A DNA stretch of 64,000 bases, from NCBI GenBank assembly GCA_041905405.1, contig JAYRLC010000004.1, positions 124,001 through 188,000 on the forward strand, read 5' to 3'. This DNA comes from RAM1 sp041905405 (lineage in GTDB: Bacteria > Pseudomonadota > Gammaproteobacteria > Burkholderiales > Burkholderiaceae_C). Positions 61,618 to 64,000 of the stretch are shown here, one piece after another. Made by a program: the position numbers and the translations under genes. The notes below the pieces were generated by a model, which made no database searches, had not been told where the DNA came from, and saw only the letters and a program-made list of their open reading frames with translations. Each line of letters opens with the position of its first letter. Position 1 is the stretch's first letter.

Positions 61618-62673
61618 TCAGCGGCCCAGGCCCACCCGTGCCGCCGCCTGCGTGATCTCGGCCCATGTCGCGTCGTCGATGGTGATGCCGGCCCGTGCGC
61701 GCTGGGCCCGCGCCTCGCGCTCGGGTTCGCCGGCGATGCGCACGCCGTCGCTGCCTTCGCCCGCGGGCGACTGGCGCAGCCAGTCCACGAACGCCGCGGC
61801 TTCCTGTTCAAAGGCGGCCTGCGTGCCCAGCCGCGCCGGGTCGATCAGCACGGTGAGCATGCCGTTGACGACCGCGCGGGCATGGTCGGCCGGCCGGTGC
61901 CAGGTGCCGCCGCCGGTCAGCGCGCCGCCCAGCAGCTCGCACGCCACGGCCATGCCGTAGCCCTTGTGTTCGCCAAAGGTCATGAGCGCGCCGAACAGGC
62001 CGTTGGACTGCGGCACCACCACCACGCCGGGGTTGGTGGTGGGCCGGCCCCGCTCGTCGATCAGCGTGCCGGGTTCGGCATGCCGGCCTTCGTTGTAGGC
62101 CACGCGCATCTTGCCCTGCGCCACCCGGCTGGTCGCAAAGTCCAGCACGAAGGGTTCATTGCCGGCCATGGGCACCCCAATGCAGCACGGGTTGGTCCCG
62201 AAGCGCCCGTCGCCGCCGCCATAGGGCGCCACCACGGGCCGCGACAGCACGTTCACGAAATGCATGGCCACCAGCCCCTGCGCCACCGCCATCTCGGCGA
62301 AGTGGCCGATGCGCCCCAGGTGGTGCGCGTTGGCCAGCGTCATGATGCAACTGCCGTGCTGCTTGGCACGGGCCATGCCCAGCGCCATGGCCTGCGCGCC
62401 CACGATCTGGCCGTAGCCACGCTGGCCGTCCAGCGTGAGCAGCGTGCCGGTGTCCAGCACGGTGCGCACGCCGGTGTTGGGTTTCAGGCCCCCTTCGAGC
62501 ACGGCGTCCACGTAGCGCGGCGCCATACCCACGCCGTGCGAGTCATGCCCGCTCAGGTTGGCCAGGACCAGGTTGGCGGCGACGGCCTGCGCTTCGTCGG
62601 CGCTGCTGCCGGCGGCGGCAAGGATGGCGGCGATGCGGGCCGTGAGGTCGGTGGCGGAAATCGTTGTGGGCAT
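61618..62673 (-). CDS. Ldh family (malate/L-lactate-type) oxidoreductase
   Basis: This 351-residue NAD(P)-dependent enzyme belongs to the malate/lactate dehydrogenase-like family (YlbC, AllD, ComC). It shows LANLSGHDSHGVGMAPRYVD (catalytic His), then NAHHLGRIGHFAEMA, TNPCCIGVPMAGNEPFVLDFATS and GEHKGYGMAVACELLGGAL. Substrate is probably a 2-hydroxy acid such as ureidoglycolate, malate or a sugar-acid derivative. The next gene upstream encodes an altronate/galactarate-type dehydratase 19 bp away, which favours sugar-acid metabolism. Confidence 0.9.
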   Translation of the reverse strand: MPTTISATDLTARIAAILAAAGSSADEAQAVAANLVLANLSGHDSHGVGMAPRYVDAVLEGGLKPNTGVRTVLDTGTLLTLDGQRGYGQIVGAQAMALGMARAKQHGSCIMTLANAHHLGRIGHFAEMAVAQGLVAMHFVNVLSRPVVAPYGGGDGRFGTNPCCIGVPMAGNEPFVLDFATSRVAQGKMRVAYNEGRHAEPGTLIDERGRPTTNPGVVVVPQSNGLFGALMTFGEHKGYGMAVACELLGGALTGGGTWHRPADHARAVVNGMLTVLIDPARLGTQAAFEQEAAAFVDWLRQSPAGEGSDGVRIAGEPEREARAQRARAGITIDDATWAEITQAAARVGLGR

Positions 62674-62692
62674 GAGCAGAAAAGAAGGGGAG

Positions 62693-64000
62693 TTACATCA
62701 CGGCGCCGACCTGCCAGGGCACGAACTCGTTCTGCCCGTAGCCATGGCGTTCGCTCTTGCTGGGTTCGCCCGACGCCGTGGCCAGCACCAGTTCAAAAAT
62801 GCGCTGGCCCATGGCCTGGATGGACGCCTTGCCGTCGATGATCTCGCCGCAGTTGATGTCCATGTCTTCTTCCTGCCGCTGCCACAGCGCGCTGTTGGTC
62901 GCGAGCTTGAGCGACGGCGACGGTGCGCAGCCATAGGCCGAGCCGCGGCCGGTGGTGAAGCAGATCATGTTGGCGCCGCCGGCCACCTGGCCCGTGGCGC
63001 TGACGGGGTCGTAGCCTGGTGTGTCCATGTAGACGAAGCCGTGCGCCGTGACGGGCTCGGCGTATTCATACACGGCTTCCAGGTTGGTCGTGCCGCCTTT
63101 AGCCACAGCGCCCAGGGACTTTTCAAGAATGGTGGTCAGCCCGCCCGCCTTGTTGCCGGGCGACGGGTTGTTGTTCATCTCGCCGTTGTTGATGCGGGTG
63201 TACTCCTCCCACCACTTGATGCGGCTCACCAGCTTTTCGCCAACTTCCTTTTTCACGGCGCGACGCGTCAGCAGATGCTCGGCGCCATACACCTCGGGCG
63301 TCTCGCTCAGGATGGCCGTGCCCCCGTGCGCCACCAGCAGGTCCACCGCCGCGCCCAGCGCCGGGTTGGCGCTGATGCCGCTGTAGCCGTCGGATCCGCC
63401 GCACTGCAGGCCGATGGTGATGTGCGACGCGCTGCAGGGCTCACGCTTGACGGCGTTGGCGCGCGGCAACATCTCTTTCACGAGCGCAATGCCTTTTTCG
63501 ACCGTCTGGCGCGTGCCGCCCGTGTCCTGGATGTTGAAGACCTTGAGTGTGTCGCCTTCACGCAAACTGCTGTGGGCGAGCCAGGCGTTGATCTGGTTGG
63601 CCTCGCAGCCCAGGCCCACGACCAGAACGCCCCAGAAGTTGGCATGCGTCGCGTAGCCCGCCAGCGTGCGCTCCAGAATCTGCATGCCCATCCCTTCGGT
63701 GTCCATGCCGCAGCCCGTGCCGTGCGTGAGCGCCACCACGCCGTCCACCATGGGGTAGCCGGCCAGCGCCGCCGGGTTGGTCTGGCGCGAGAAGTGATCG
63801 GCAATGGCGCGCGCCGCCGTGGCCGAGCAGTTCACGCTGGACAGGATGCCGATGTAGTTGCGCGTGGCCACGCGACCATCGTCGCGCTTGATGCCCATGA
63901 AGGTCGCTTCTTTCCTGGGCGGCTGGGGCTTGACGTCGGCACCGTAGGCATAGTCGCGCGCAAAGTCGCCGCCGTTGTCGCCCACGCCCAGGTTGTGCAC
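62693..64000 (-). CDS. Altronate/galactarate-type dehydratase (UxaA family), 5' end beyond window
   Basis: About 435 residues of the main UxaA/GarD domain are visible, from VHNLGVGDNG at the edge through FMGIKRDDGRVATRNYIG. ALTHGTGCGMD, VVGLGCEANQINAW, ITIGLQCGGSDGYSGISANP and FTTGRGSAYGCAPSPSLK follow. The C-terminus is GQNEFVPWQVGAVM. These are hallmarks of altronate and galactarate dehydratases, which need Fe(II). The frame runs off the right edge; the GTG at the edge is probably internal because the N-terminal SAF domain should precede VHNL. It is co-oriented with the Ldh-family gene. Confidence 0.92.
   Translation of the reverse strand: MHNLGVGDNGGDFARDYAYGADVKPQPPRKEATFMGIKRDDGRVATRNYIGILSSVNCSATAARAIADHFSRQTNPAALAGYPMVDGVVALTHGTGCGMDTEGMGMQILERTLAGYATHANFWGVLVVGLGCEANQINAWLAHSSLREGDTLKVFNIQDTGGTRQTVEKGIALVKEMLPRANAVKREPCSASHITIGLQCGGSDGYSGISANPALGAAVDLLVAHGGTAILSETPEVYGAEHLLTRRAVKKEVGEKLVSRIKWWEEYTRINNGEMNNNPSPGNKAGGLTTILEKSLGAVAKGGTTNLEAVYEYAEPVTAHGFVYMDTPGYDPVSATGQVAGGANMICFTTGRGSAYGCAPSPSLKLATNSALWQRQEEDMDINCGEIIDGKASIQAMGQRIFELVLATASGEPSKSERHGYGQNEFVPWQVGAVM

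Overview
This window looks like a chromosome segment of a high-GC betaproteobacterium, most likely Burkholderiales and probably Comamonadaceae. The evidence is the high GC content, the argB / two-component system / slmA arrangement, the PHA-granule and phasin genes, and the acyl-CoA reductase and WS/DGAT families. The genus cannot be fixed from sequence alone. I saw no rRNA, tRNA, CRISPR array, prophage or intact insertion sequence.

Layout. 0-9.5 kb is mostly housekeeping: coaX, three zinc-peptidase/deacylase genes (M14-like, M20, argE), an amino-acid-type ABC binding protein, a molybdopterin oxidoreductase and a lipoprotein peptidase. 9.5-19.1 kb is a neutral-lipid region: a PHA-system protein, a CoA-transferase, an acyl-CoA-binding protein, a WS/DGAT acyltransferase, a TetR regulator, a patatin lipase, a phasin and a 661-residue two-domain fatty acyl-CoA reductase. 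The reductase and WS/DGAT together would allow wax ester formation. 19.1-23.3 kb carries two glycosyltransferases plus rmd and gmd, the GDP-D-rhamnose pathway.

23.5-45.8 kb is the most interesting part. A FecR-domain protein, a CHASE2 adenylate cyclase and a predicted outer-membrane barrel form one operon. It converges on an operon running from a small TnpB-like N-terminal-domain protein through two type I secretion ATPases, an HlyD adaptor and a TolC channel to a Crp-type regulator. Divergent from that operon is a large RsaA-like RTX/S-layer protein, followed by a methyltransferase, an OGT-like glycosyltransferase and three secreted DUF4214 proteins, two of them proteases. CRP-like sites (9 of 10 consensus bases) lie upstream of the FecR-cyclase operon and twice in the divergent S-layer/secretion promoter region. 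One of them sits at class II spacing from a TATAGT -10 box. I read this as an envelope-sensing relay through cAMP and Crp to S-layer production and export. The parts are visible; the circuit is inference.

45.8-57.1 kb is an ABC-transporter-dependent polysaccharide operon (manC, wzm, wzt, an acyltransferase, a methyltransferase, a triple-domain glycosyltransferase and another glycosyltransferase) with a divergent WecA-like initiating transferase. Together with gmd/rmd it could make a D-rhamnose/mannose O-polysaccharide that anchors the S-layer, as smooth LPS does in Caulobacter. 57.1-64 kb returns to core genes: argB, an OmpR-type two-component system, slmA, pdeM, an Ldh-family dehydrogenase and the 3' part of an altronate/galactarate-type dehydratase. 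Many genes in the polysaccharide and secretion operons overlap by 1-17 bp at start and stop codons, which suggests translational coupling.
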